Assembly: GCF_030056705.1 (NCBI RefSeq)
Contig: NZ_JASHIC010000020.1
Span: 1 to 64,000, forward strand
DNA from: Flectobacillus longus
GTDB lineage: Bacteria; Bacteroidota; Bacteroidia; Cytophagales; Spirosomataceae
Length of the DNA: 64,000 bases
Direction of reading: 5' to 3'
Shown here: positions 9,047-17,365 of the stretch, piece by piece
Position numbering within the stretch: the stretch's first letter is position 1
How the letters are laid out: the number at the start of each line of letters is the position of its first letter
The notes under the pieces: generated by a model
Told to the model about the DNA's origin: nothing
The model's input: the letters and a program-made list of their open reading frames with translations, nothing else
Database searches by the model: none
Program-made: the position numbers and the translations under genes

Positions 9047-9877
9047 ATGTCGAAATATATCAATCCATACACTGATTTTGGATTCAAAAAAATATTTGGA
9101 GAAGAGGCAAACAAAGACCTTCTAATTGACTTTTTGAATCAACTGTTACCTCCGCATCATCAAATTGCAAATTTGCAATTTCGAAATGGGGAAGTTATGG
9201 GAGAACTATCTCAGGATAGGAAAGCTATTTTTGATATTCATTGCCAGTCTACAGAAGGAGAAAGGTTTATCGTTGAAATGCAAAAAGCAAAAGTTAATTT
9301 CTTGAAAGATAGGTCTTTATTTTACGCAACTATTCCTATTCGAGAACAAGCTAAAAGAGGTGATTGGAATTTTAAATTGACACCTATCTACATGATTGCT
9401 ATTTTGGACTTTCAGTATGATGAACAGGAAGAAATACAAAAGTTTTTAAGATCTGTGAAATTGAAAGATCAAGATGGAGATGTATTTTATGATAATTTGA
9501 CTTTTAAGTTTATCCAAATGCCTCTGTTTGATAAGGACGCTTCGGAATTAGAAACACATTTTGACAAGTGGATTTACTTTTTGAAAAACTTAGAAACATT
9601 CGATTCTATTCCTCATATTTTAGAAGAAGATATTTTTGAAAAAGCCTTTAGTGTTGCTGAATTAGCCAAAATGACTCCTGAACAATACGAGCAATATCAA
9701 GAAAGTTTACTGACTTACATTGAAGTGAAAGAGGTAGTGAAAACTGCTGAAGAAGAAGGTCGGAAAAAAGAAAAAATATTAGTCGCTCAAAAAATGAAAC
9801 AAATAGGCTTATCTATTGAGCAGATTTGTAATATAACTGGCTTAAGTGAAAAAGAAATAAAACACATAATAAGCTAG
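9047..9877 (+). CDS. Rpn-family recombination-promoting nuclease / PD-(D/E)XK transposase-like protein
   Basis: The 276-residue protein has the typical Rpn start (YINPYTDFGFKKIFGEEANKDLLIDFLNQLL) and the PD-(D/E)XK-type core, with Asp in KAIFDIHC and Glu-x-Gln in RFIVEMQKAK near residues 64-83. Rpn proteins are DNA endonucleases that promote RecA-independent recombination; many copies per genome are common in this phylum. Residues 205-276 form the common helical tail with EEGRKKEKILVAQKMK and a final small helix-turn-helix (SIEQICNITGLSEKEIKHI). It is convergent with the PolX-like gene and shares the composite hairpin element at 9941. Confidence 0.92.
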   Translation: MSKYINPYTDFGFKKIFGEEANKDLLIDFLNQLLPPHHQIANLQFRNGEVMGELSQDRKAIFDIHCQSTEGERFIVEMQKAKVNFLKDRSLFYATIPIREQAKRGDWNFKLTPIYMIAILDFQYDEQEEIQKFLRSVKLKDQDGDVFYDNLTFKFIQMPLFDKDASELETHFDKWIYFLKNLETFDSIPHILEEDIFEKAFSVAELAKMTPEQYEQYQESLLTYIEVKEVVKTAEEEGRKKEKILVAQKMKQIGLSIEQICNITGLSEKEIKHIIS

Positions 9878-9894
9878 GTTATTTCTTCTTAAGC

Positions 9895-10082
9895 ATGAGT
9901 CATCTTGAATTTTAGAATTTGGGTTATTCTTCAAATTTTCATCAAAAAAGCGTTCGGAAATTATTTTCCGAACGCTTTTTTGATAATATATTTCAAAATG
10001 ACACCTCTTTAGACGCAATGCATTGCATCTCTACTAATATTTAAAAAGAATAATCACTCAATCAATCACAAATCACTAAATT
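9895..10082. repeat. composite intergenic repeat, copy 1 (hairpin plus AATCAC box)
   Basis: Between the convergent Rpn and PolX-like genes are, in order, ATGAGTCATCTTGAATT (9895-9911), a GCGTTCGG-stem hairpin (9941-9984), a near-perfect palindrome AGACGCAATG/CATTGCATCT (10011-10030) and a box of AATCAC repeats (10050-10082). The same parts recur at 36918-37087 (inverted) and, without the left box, at 57396-57508. The right box is identical to the copy at 57472-57508 apart from a 4-nt gap. Confidence 0.8.
9941..9984. terminator. bidirectional terminator within composite repeat copy 1
   Basis: The 20-nt arms at 9941-9960 and 9965-9984 are perfectly complementary. The stem is A6-GCGTTCGGAAA, with T6 on the far side and a TTAT-like loop. 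It serves both convergent genes. Confidence 0.88.
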
Positions 10083-10092
10083 AAGGATACCA

Positions 10093-11778
10093 CTACCTTT
10101 TTCTACCTCTCAAATACTCTTCCATTTCAGATAGACTCAAAGCATTAAAAGTCATATCTGCTGTTAAGCCACCTTTGCGTGCATTGGCTACACCAAAGTG
10201 CATATCAAAATAACCTTCTTTTTCGTGGGCATCAGGATTAATAGACAGCTTGACGTTTTTCTCTAACGCATATTGAATATATCTCCAATCCAAATCCAAA
10301 CGATATGGACTTGCATTGATTTCAATTACTACGCCATTGGCAGCACAAGCGTCAATCAGCTTGTAGTGGTCGACAGGGTAGCCTGCTCTGGATAATAATA
10401 ACCTTCCAGTTGGATGTCCCAAAATTGTTGTATAGGGATTTTCGATGGCTTTTATCAAACGATACATGGCCTTTTCTTCGGTCATTTTCAGGTTTTGATG
10501 CACGGACGCTACGATATAATCAAAGCTCTTTAAAACCTCCTCATCATAATCCAAAGAGCCGTCTCCCAGAATATCTGATTCAATTCCTTTCAAAATCTTA
10601 AAAGGTTTGTCGCCTTGTGCGTATTGCGCATTAAGCAGATCTATTTCGGCATGTTGTTCAGCAACACGGATTTCGTTCAGCCCTCTGGCATAGGATGCAG
10701 TTTTTGAGTGGTCTGCAATACCTAGATATTCAAAACCCAATTCACGGCAATAATTGGCCATTTCTGCCAACGTATTTTTACCATCAGAATAAGTGGAGTG
10801 ATTGTGTAAAATACCTTTTAGCGAATCCCAAGTTACTAATTGGTCGTTACTATGTTTTTTTATCCAGTCAAACTCAAATTCTCCCTCACGCATTTCTGGA
10901 ATAATATACGGAATACCTACTTTAGCATAAATAGCCTCCTCAGAGTCAAAAGTTTGACTTTGAACGGTTTGATAAATATGATGTTTGGCTAAATGCTTTG
11001 GCGAAGCACTGAATATAAAGCCTTGATTAACAAATTGTTTTTCAGGGCAAATAATCACTTCGATAGGAATCTGTTTGCCTTCGATATTGCCACGCCAAGT
11101 AAATGGTGACGAATCTTTTTCGTTTTGTTGTAGGGTAGGAGTAGCGTTGAGTAATTGTTGTACCTCCCAAGGCTGGTCGTGTCCTACCACCAATTGAATA
11201 GACTCAACCACTTCATTTTTACGACGAATATCTCCAACAATTTGAACGTGCTCAAAAACGGGCTCAATAATATCTAGGATAAAATCGGCAATTTCTTGCC
11301 CTTTTTCCATTCTTAGTTTACCCGAATTGGACTGATTATAAAGAATAGATTGTTTGATACTTTCTTGAATTTTGTCTCCAAAACCTTTGAGTTTGGCTAC
11401 TTCGCCATTTTCGCAAGCTAGTAGTAGTTCACGAGTATCGGTAATCCCCAATTCCTGCCAAATCATGCGCACTTTTTTGGGGCCTATTCCTTTGATTTTG
11501 AACATCTCCAAAATACCCTCTGGAGTTTTGTTCAAAAGGTCGTTCAACTCAGAAAGTTGTCCTGTGGTACGAATTTCTTCGATTTTTGAAGCAGTACTTT
11601 TTCCTACCCCTTGAATAGCCGCCAATTGAGCTATAGGAGTAGTGATAAAGTCCTCAGTAGCTTTGTCTAATGCTCGGATAGCAAAGCCTAGGTTCTTTAT
11701 TTTAAATTCATTCTCATCATGAAGTTCTAACAACTTAACTGTCAGTTCGAGAATATCCAGAATATCTTGATTGTTCAT
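10093..11778 (-). CDS. PolX-family protein with intact PHP domain and degenerate polymerase site
   Basis: PolX enzymes join a beta-type DNA polymerase to a PHP domain with 3'-5' exonuclease and AP endonuclease activity for base-excision repair. Residues 1-150 hold the 8-kDa-type and helix-hairpin-helix units (IQGVGKSTASKIEEI and IKGIGPKKVRMIWQELGI). Near residue 185 the polymerase motif reads GDIRRKNEVVESIQLVVG: the two catalytic Asp of the usual G(D/E)xDxxI are replaced by Ser and Gln, and the third site is IPIEVI. The PHP domain from about residue 325 is complete (LHNHSTYSDG, GIADHS, GIESDIL, ASVHQ, LGHPTGR, NPDAHE). I prefer ATG 11778 (MNNQDILDILE); an in-frame ATG at 11799 would add seven residues. 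It is convergent with the Rpn gene. Confidence 0.92.
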   Translation of the reverse strand: MNNQDILDILELTVKLLELHDENEFKIKNLGFAIRALDKATEDFITTPIAQLAAIQGVGKSTASKIEEIRTTGQLSELNDLLNKTPEGILEMFKIKGIGPKKVRMIWQELGITDTRELLLACENGEVAKLKGFGDKIQESIKQSILYNQSNSGKLRMEKGQEIADFILDIIEPVFEHVQIVGDIRRKNEVVESIQLVVGHDQPWEVQQLLNATPTLQQNEKDSSPFTWRGNIEGKQIPIEVIICPEKQFVNQGFIFSASPKHLAKHHIYQTVQSQTFDSEEAIYAKVGIPYIIPEMREGEFEFDWIKKHSNDQLVTWDSLKGILHNHSTYSDGKNTLAEMANYCRELGFEYLGIADHSKTASYARGLNEIRVAEQHAEIDLLNAQYAQGDKPFKILKGIESDILGDGSLDYDEEVLKSFDYIVASVHQNLKMTEEKAMYRLIKAIENPYTTILGHPTGRLLLSRAGYPVDHYKLIDACAANGVVIEINASPYRLDLDWRYIQYALEKNVKLSINPDAHEKEGYFDMHFGVANARKGGLTADMTFNALSLSEMEEYLRGRKR

Positions 11779-11898
11779 ATCGTAAAAATTAAAACGCAAG
11801 GATACTATAAAGTTATGAGGTTTAAATTTTGAATGGCGAGTTTACACTACTTCTTAATACATGTATTGGTTAGATAATTGCTTTTATTCAAAAATAAC

Positions 11899-11936
11899 AA
11901 AAGGGTACAAAACAGCGATTGTGTATGTACCCTTTT
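11899..11936 (-). terminator. terminator of the DUF4494 gene
   Basis: AAAAGGGTACA (11899-11909) pairs with TGTACCCTTTT (11926-11936); the minus-strand side is followed by TTGTTATTTTT. It lies about 20 nt past the stop of the minus-strand gene at 11956. Confidence 0.8.
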
Positions 11937-11955
11937 ATTAGAATTTCTCAAGCAA

Positions 11956-12459
11956 TTAAGCTTGTTGATTTGCTTCTTGTTCAGCTAGTACCTCTGCTAC
12001 TGGACGAAAGTTACCTTTTTTGAGCATTTCATTTTCGGGCTCATAAGGGCATACTTCTAAGATAGTCGTAAGGTTGATATCGGTAATCTGGTAATCGTTA
12101 AGATTTCCCAGATTCTTTTTTAGTAAAGTATATACCTCACCTGGGTCATTAGCATTGATAAGCATCATGTGTGCTGTTTTCTTCTCCTTCTGTGATTTTT
12201 CATCAAAAGAAATATACTGCACTTTTGCTTTAAACCAAGTTTCGGCATTGTTATCCTCAAAAAACACCTCGCTCAATTTCATTTTAGTAAGGTTGGTAAT
12301 TTGAAATTCAGGTGTGTTGCTAGCTACAATCTCGAAAACTCTAGCCTCTGCATCGGTGTAAGATACTGCATCAATCAAATACGCTTCGTTGATGGTTTTT
12401 AATGAGCCTGCCTCGTCCTCACGCTGGTAACGAATTTTGGCCAAATACCAAGTTGCCAT
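11956..12459 (-). CDS. DUF4494 domain protein
   Basis: The 167-residue soluble protein is a DUF4494 member, a family found in Bacteroidota with no known function. The family start is clear: TWYLAKIRYQREDEAGSLKTINEAYLIDAVSYTDAEARV. Two beta-rich halves of similar layout follow, the second starting near residue 77 with ETWFKAKVQYISFDEKSQKEKKT. No signal peptide or membrane helix is seen, so it is cytoplasmic. It stands alone, with its own terminator downstream and 221 nt of spacer to the divergent serine hydrolase upstream. Confidence 0.9.
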   Translation of the reverse strand: MATWYLAKIRYQREDEAGSLKTINEAYLIDAVSYTDAEARVFEIVASNTPEFQITNLTKMKLSEVFFEDNNAETWFKAKVQYISFDEKSQKEKKTAHMMLINANDPGEVYTLLKKNLGNLNDYQITDINLTTILEVCPYEPENEMLKKGNFRPVAEVLAEQEANQQA

Positions 12460-12613
12460 AATTTAATCTGTTTTATTTTTATGCTTGCAAAACTATCAAG
12501 ACTTTCTTAATATTCCGCTAAGCACGCCACAAACATTTTCGAATGAATCCCACATGTTTAGCTAAGAAGTTATTTTTTTCTTCTACTTCGAACCAATGTC
12601 GATTGATGTAGCG

Positions 12614-12621
12614 TAAATTTG
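12614..12621 (+). promoter_or_regulatory. possible -7 element of Bacteroidota type for the serine hydrolase gene
   Basis: TAAATTTG matches the TAnnTTTG -7 consensus of the phylum's primary sigma factor and lies 60 nt before the start codon at 12681. No good -33 TTTG is found at the usual distance, so this is weak. Confidence 0.3.
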
Positions 12622-12680
12622 GATATTGGGCTGGGAAATTATTTCAGATTTGCTCATTTTTCATCTCAACTAAGAATCTT

Positions 12681-13907
12681 ATGAAAAAAATAGTACTCGT
12701 ACTTACCTGCTTATGCGAATTATTTTTGGGGTTTTCACAAAAGAAATCTACAGCAGTTACCTCAACGCTTTACTATCCTGAGGCAAAAGAGTGGCAAATA
12801 AAATCTCCTGAGAGCTTGGGTTTGAAACCTGATAAAATTCAGGCTGCAATTGAGTTTGCAAAGTCTCATGAAATCAAAAATCCTCGAAATATGGAGGTTA
12901 GCCATTATCAAACTTTTGGTAAAGAGCCTTATGGAATAGGCATAGGACCTTTTGCCGAAAGAGGCGAACCCACAGGCGTAATTATTTATAAAGGATATGT
13001 GGTGGCGACTTGGGGTGAGCCCTTGCGATGTGATATGACACATTCAGTAACCAAAAGTTTTTTGTCGACAGTGGTAGGCTTAGCTGTAGAGAATGGACTT
13101 ATTGGTTCTGTCAATGATACGGTGTATAAATATGTTCCTCCGATTGAGATTTATGGAAGTCCAGTTGCTAGACCAGCCGAGGATTATGGTAAGCCCGAAT
13201 TACTCAAGCCATTTGATACGCCACACAATCGTAAAATTACTTGGGATCATTTGTTGCGTCAGACGAGCGATTGGGAAGGAACACTTTGGGGTAAACCCGA
13301 GTGGGCAGATCGCCCAAGTGCTAATCCAGCAGAATGGACTACTCGACCACGTAATACGCCAGGTGCAGTATATGAGTATAACGACGTACGAGTAAATGCC
13401 TTGGCATTGGCGGCTACTAGTGTTTGGCGAAAACCGTTGCCACAGGTACTCAAAGCTATGGTTATGGATCCAATTGGTGCTTCGAATACATGGCGCTGGA
13501 CGGGATATCGTAATTCTTGGATTGTACTAGACGGACAGCCTGTACAATCGGTAAGTGGAGGCGGACATTGGGGTGGAGGTATGTTTATCAATGCCTATGA
13601 TATGGCCAGATTTGGGTTACTTTGTTTAAGAAAAGGTCGTTGGAAAGACCAACAACTTATTTCGGAAAATTGGATTAAACAAGCTTTAACTCCAACATCG
13701 GCCGAACCAACGTATGGATATATGAACTGGTTTTTGAATACAAATCAAAAGCTTTTACCTAGTGCATCATCCAATGTGTATTATCATTTGGGCAATGGCA
13801 CCAATATGGTCTATGTTGACCCAGATCACGACTTGGTGATGGTGGTAAGGTGGATTGATAATAAATCTTTAGATGGAATAGTAAAGGCAGTATTGGAAGC
13901 TTTTTAA
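12681..13907 (+). CDS. secreted serine hydrolase of the beta-lactamase/DD-peptidase family
   Basis: This 408-residue protein starts with a signal peptide (MKKIVLVLTCLCELFLGFS) and then has a class-C beta-lactamase-type domain. The nucleophile motif is SVTK in MTHSVTKSFLSTVVG (about residue 118), the second motif is YEYNDVRVNAL with Tyr and Asn at the usual spacing, and the third is GGGHWGGGMFI near residue 293. Members include esterases, D-amino-acid hydrolases and penicillin-binding-protein-like enzymes, so the substrate cannot be predicted. It acts in the periplasm or outside the cell. It is monocistronic and followed by the separate ATP-grasp gene after a 215-nt spacer. Confidence 0.9.
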   Translation: MKKIVLVLTCLCELFLGFSQKKSTAVTSTLYYPEAKEWQIKSPESLGLKPDKIQAAIEFAKSHEIKNPRNMEVSHYQTFGKEPYGIGIGPFAERGEPTGVIIYKGYVVATWGEPLRCDMTHSVTKSFLSTVVGLAVENGLIGSVNDTVYKYVPPIEIYGSPVARPAEDYGKPELLKPFDTPHNRKITWDHLLRQTSDWEGTLWGKPEWADRPSANPAEWTTRPRNTPGAVYEYNDVRVNALALAATSVWRKPLPQVLKAMVMDPIGASNTWRWTGYRNSWIVLDGQPVQSVSGGGHWGGGMFINAYDMARFGLLCLRKGRWKDQQLISENWIKQALTPTSAEPTYGYMNWFLNTNQKLLPSASSNVYYHLGNGTNMVYVDPDHDLVMVVRWIDNKSLDGIVKAVLEAF

Positions 13908-14122
13908 GACTATAAAAAGTTTGTTTAGAAAATACTCAAAAAAATATAGTGAGTAAAAATACTTATTTTTAAAAGAGATTCTTTTTTATTTATAATCTCC
14001 CATTTAAAAAGTACTATAAAATTGCTATTTTCAAAATATTGTTTGGTAAATCAATTTTGAAACAAAATATAATTTTAATAAATTAGGTTTTGCGTTCTGA
14101 ACAAAACACTAAAAGAAAGCCT

Positions 14123-15553
14123 ATGAACTTTAGCTTCAACAATTACAATACAGAAGGATTTTACGATGAAATGTTCGATGCAGAAGGAAATGTACGAATC
14201 GGATATGAGGCCTTCAAAGAACGTGCCGAGCAATTGGGCGTAGAAGAGTTTCTTCGTCGTCATCAGGCGGCCGAGCGGTCATTGATGGCCTTGGGCATTA
14301 CTTTTAACGTGTATTCTGAAAACGAAGGTACTGAGCGCATTATGCCAGTGGATATTATTCCACGTGTAGTGGCGGCCGATGATTGGGCAAAAACTGAAAA
14401 AGGCTTAATACAGCGTATCACAGCATTAAATTTGTTTTTGGACGATATTTATAACGACCAAAAAATCCTAAATGATGGTGTTGTGCCTCGTGAACTAATC
14501 GAGTCTTCCAAAAACTTCTTGAAACCTTGTATTGGGCTAAAACCACCCAAAGGTATTTGGATTCATATTACTGGTACCGATTTGATTAGAGGTGACGATG
14601 GACAGTTTATGGTTTTGGAGGATAACCTTCGTTGTCCTTCGGGGGTAAGCTATATGCTCGAAAACCGTGAACTCCTCAAACGTACTTTTCCTGAGGTGCT
14701 AGGTAAAACAAGAGTTCAGCCTATTTCGGATTACCCAACGCGCTTGTTGCAAATGTTACAATACATCAGCGACCGCCCAAATCCAACGATTGTGGTACTT
14801 ACGCCTGGGATTTATAACTCAGCGTATTTTGAGCATTCATATTTGGCACAGCAAATGGGAGTGGAGTTGGTTGATACTCGTGACTTGGTAGTACACGATG
14901 GTTATGTAAAAATGCGCACAACTAAGGGCTTCCAGATTGTTGATGTGATTTACCGTCGTATCGATGATACCTTTTTAGACCCACAAACTTTTAATCCTCA
15001 TTCATTAATCGGTATTCCAGGCTTGATGGATGTGTACAAGGCAGGGCGTGTTGCTTTGGCTAACGCACCAGGAACAGGAGTTGCCGATGATAAGGTTATA
15101 TATGCTTATGTGCCTCGTATTATCAAATACTATTTAGGCGAAGACCCAATTATTCCAAATGTTGAAACATACATTTGTGGCGAGGACGATGATTGTAAAT
15201 ACGTTTTAGAAAATATTGAAAAATTAGTAGTTAAAGAAGCTAACGAAGCAGGTGGTTATGGTATGTTGATTGGACCGAAATCTACTAAGGAAGAGCAAGA
15301 GTTGTTTAAGAAACGTATCAAGGAAAATCCAAGAAATTATATTGCACAACCAACAATTTCATTGTCGCGTGTGCCTTGTTTTATCGATGATCATACCGAA
15401 GGTCGCCATGTAGACTTACGTCCGTATATTCTCTATGGAAATGGTGTACAGGTAATTCCAGGAGGTTTGACTCGTGTGGCATTGCGCAAAGGTTCATTGG
15501 TTGTTAACTCTTCGCAAGGAGGAGGCTCGAAAGATACGTGGGTGCTTTACTAA
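14123..15553 (+). CDS. circularly permuted ATP-grasp type 2 protein
   Basis: The protein belongs to the circularly permuted ATP-grasp family (CP_ATPgrasp_2), predicted peptide-bond-forming enzymes. I chose ATG 14123 ([19 protein letters not shown]); an upstream TTG at 14090 would add 11 unlikely residues. Family motifs: [98 protein letters not shown]-like text and the C-terminal LRPYILYG...[28 protein letters not shown]. In most genomes it is followed by an alpha-E protein and a transglutaminase-like protease; here it stands alone and at 476 residues ends right after the catalytic core. Confidence 0.92.
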   Translation: MNFSFNNYNTEGFYDEMFDAEGNVRIGYEAFKERAEQLGVEEFLRRHQAAERSLMALGITFNVYSENEGTERIMPVDIIPRVVAADDWAKTEKGLIQRITALNLFLDDIYNDQKILNDGVVPRELIESSKNFLKPCIGLKPPKGIWIHITGTDLIRGDDGQFMVLEDNLRCPSGVSYMLENRELLKRTFPEVLGKTRVQPISDYPTRLLQMLQYISDRPNPTIVVLTPGIYNSAYFEHSYLAQQMGVELVDTRDLVVHDGYVKMRTTKGFQIVDVIYRRIDDTFLDPQTFNPHSLIGIPGLMDVYKAGRVALANAPGTGVADDKVIYAYVPRIIKYYLGEDPIIPNVETYICGEDDDCKYVLENIEKLVVKEANEAGGYGMLIGPKSTKEEQELFKKRIKENPRNYIAQPTISLSRVPCFIDDHTEGRHVDLRPYILYGNGVQVIPGGLTRVALRKGSLVVNSSQGGGSKDTWVLY

Positions 15554-15719
15554 AATAGTGAGTTGTAATAAGTATAAATTTAGGGTGTGTATGGAATAAA
15601 ATTAACTTTGATTTTGCCCAATACAAACCCTAAATTCTAAATAATTAATAAAAATATAATACGCCTTTTACCTTAAGTCTGTATTTTTTGTGTAGTATTT
15701 ACTACTTGAATCTATACTA

Positions 15720-16499
15720 TTACTTCCCCTGAAAGTTAGCAGGTCTTTTCTGTAAAAATGCTGATACTCCTTCTATAAAATCATGGCTTTGTACCGCTTG
15801 ATCTTGGTGAATTGCCTCAAGTTCCAACATTTGTTCTAGCGAAGAGTGTGAAGACTGATTCAACACTTTTTTGATTAAACCAATCGCCTTGGTTGGTGCT
15901 TTGGCATATTGTTGCGCTACCCCTTCTAAGATTGCTCTAAACTCATCTGCTGGTACTACTTTTGATACCAAACCTAAATCCAAACACTCCTGAGCGCTCA
16001 AACGTCTGCCTGTAGAACACAATTCAAAAGCCCGCTGTGAGCCTACTATTCGTGGTAAGAAATATGATGACCCTGCATCAATAATCAACCCAATACTGAC
16101 AAAAATCTCTGACATAGCTGCATTTTCTGAAGCTATCAATATATCACAAGCCAAAGCTAGCGAACATCCTGCGCCTGCGGCAATTCCATTTAATCCACCA
16201 ATGATAGGTTTGGGTGAATTGCGCATAGCTAGCACCATCGGATTATAGTTTTTACGAAGAGATTCACTTGGTAATTTTATATCACCTAAACCTTCTTTTA
16301 AGTCTGCTCCAGAGCAGAAAGCCTTTGTTCCTTCTGCCGTTAATACAATCACACGAACGATAGTGTCTTCGGAAGCGGTATTGACAGCTTTGGTGATTTC
16401 TTGAATCAAGGCAGGATTTAAGGCATGATATACCTCTGGGCGATTGAGTGTGATGAATGCAATGGCATTTTTTACTTCGTATTTTAGTAATTCAAACAT
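15720..16499 (-). CDS. enoyl-CoA hydratase/isomerase family protein, PaaG-like
   Basis: The 259-residue protein is a crotonase-fold enzyme acting on CoA thioesters. The oxyanion-hole regions are SGADLKEGL near residue 62 and GGLNGIAAGAGCSLALACDI near 100-120. The active loop reads IGLIIDAGSSYFLPRIVG, with the Asp-Ala-Gly-Ser form seen in PaaG-type isomerases rather than the two-Glu form of classical hydratases. That favours an isomerase or ring-opening role, as in phenylacetyl-CoA breakdown, but no other paa gene is nearby and fatty-acid metabolism is also possible. It is monocistronic, with 126 nt to the next gene upstream. Confidence 0.88.
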   Translation of the reverse strand: MFELLKYEVKNAIAFITLNRPEVYHALNPALIQEITKAVNTASEDTIVRVIVLTAEGTKAFCSGADLKEGLGDIKLPSESLRKNYNPMVLAMRNSPKPIIGGLNGIAAGAGCSLALACDILIASENAAMSEIFVSIGLIIDAGSSYFLPRIVGSQRAFELCSTGRRLSAQECLDLGLVSKVVPADEFRAILEGVAQQYAKAPTKAIGLIKKVLNQSSHSSLEQMLELEAIHQDQAVQSHDFIEGVSAFLQKRPANFQGK

Positions 16500-16625
16500 A
16501 AATTTTCTGTTAAAAAGGTTTTACAATCAATGTTTGAAGTTCTAAAAAAATAATTTGTTATGCAAGCATACTATTTGATTTTAGTTTTGACATAAATATA
16601 GTAATTAGTCTCAGTAGTATGTTTT

Positions 16626-17276
16626 CTATAACAGCAGTAAAGTGGCAGATAAGCTAATAGCTAAGCCTAATGCTACTCCTGCAATAATTTGAGAGAGTGT
16701 ATGTGCTGCTAATTGTAATCGAGCAGAGAGTAAAAAACCCGCTAAAAGGATTAGAACGGTGAGTGTTATAAACAAATGTGCTTCTGGAAAATGGATGGAG
16801 ATTCCTAAAATGGCACCTATTGTACCCGATATACCAACAGCATGAGCGGATATTTTCCAATACAAACTAATAAAAGATACTATTGCTATAGAAAATGTAA
16901 TACTGCTCATAAGCACAGCAACTTCAGGAAATTGTCTAATGGATTTTGTATAAAATGCGGTGATAATGGTATAAATAATCACAGTGAGCAAATAGGGCAA
17001 GCGTCTGTCACGAAGTGTTTGCATATCAAGTGTTTTGATATAGCCTAAACGATAAACGAAATAAATAGTGAGAGCAGGTACAAGAAAAGTTTGAAGAAAT
17101 ATGAGAATCAGAAGTCCCAATTTTAGACTGAGCATTCCAACTTTTGCCGCACCGTTAAAAAGTTCTAAGTTGGCGATGGCAGTAGGTGCTTGATAAAAAA
17201 CAATCCCAAACAACAAGGTTGGCATAACTAAGGGATGGAGTACAACTGAAAGGATATATGCGAGACGAGAGTTCAA
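16626..17276 (-). CDS. PAP2-like integral membrane protein
   Basis: This 216-residue protein has five to six hydrophobic helices and resembles the PAP2 phosphatase superfamily. The aligned motifs are LRDRRLPY (motif 1 region), KISAHAVGISG (motif 2, normally PSGH) and SARLQLAAHTLSQIIAGVALG (motif 3, normally SRxxxxxHxxxD). The motif 3 His is kept, but the partner Asp is replaced by Gln. It may act on undecaprenyl or phosphatidate phosphates, or be a non-catalytic relative. It lies between rpoN and the enoyl-CoA hydratase gene on the same strand, with 89 nt to rpoN, so co-transcription with rpoN is possible. Confidence 0.75.
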   Translation of the reverse strand: MNSRLAYILSVVLHPLVMPTLLFGIVFYQAPTAIANLELFNGAAKVGMLSLKLGLLILIFLQTFLVPALTIYFVYRLGYIKTLDMQTLRDRRLPYLLTVIIYTIITAFYTKSIRQFPEVAVLMSSITFSIAIVSFISLYWKISAHAVGISGTIGAILGISIHFPEAHLFITLTVLILLAGFLLSARLQLAAHTLSQIIAGVALGLAISLSATLLLL

Positions 17277-17365
17277 AGTCGAAAAAAATAAAAGTGAATG
17301 ATAAATAATTTTCTTGCAATAGCAAATTTAAAACTATTCATCATTCACTTATGATAGATTCGAAA

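Noticed and set aside
9895-10082. Attachment site or integron-type recombination site
   Set aside because: No integrase is near and the copies lie in ordinary convergent intergenic sites.
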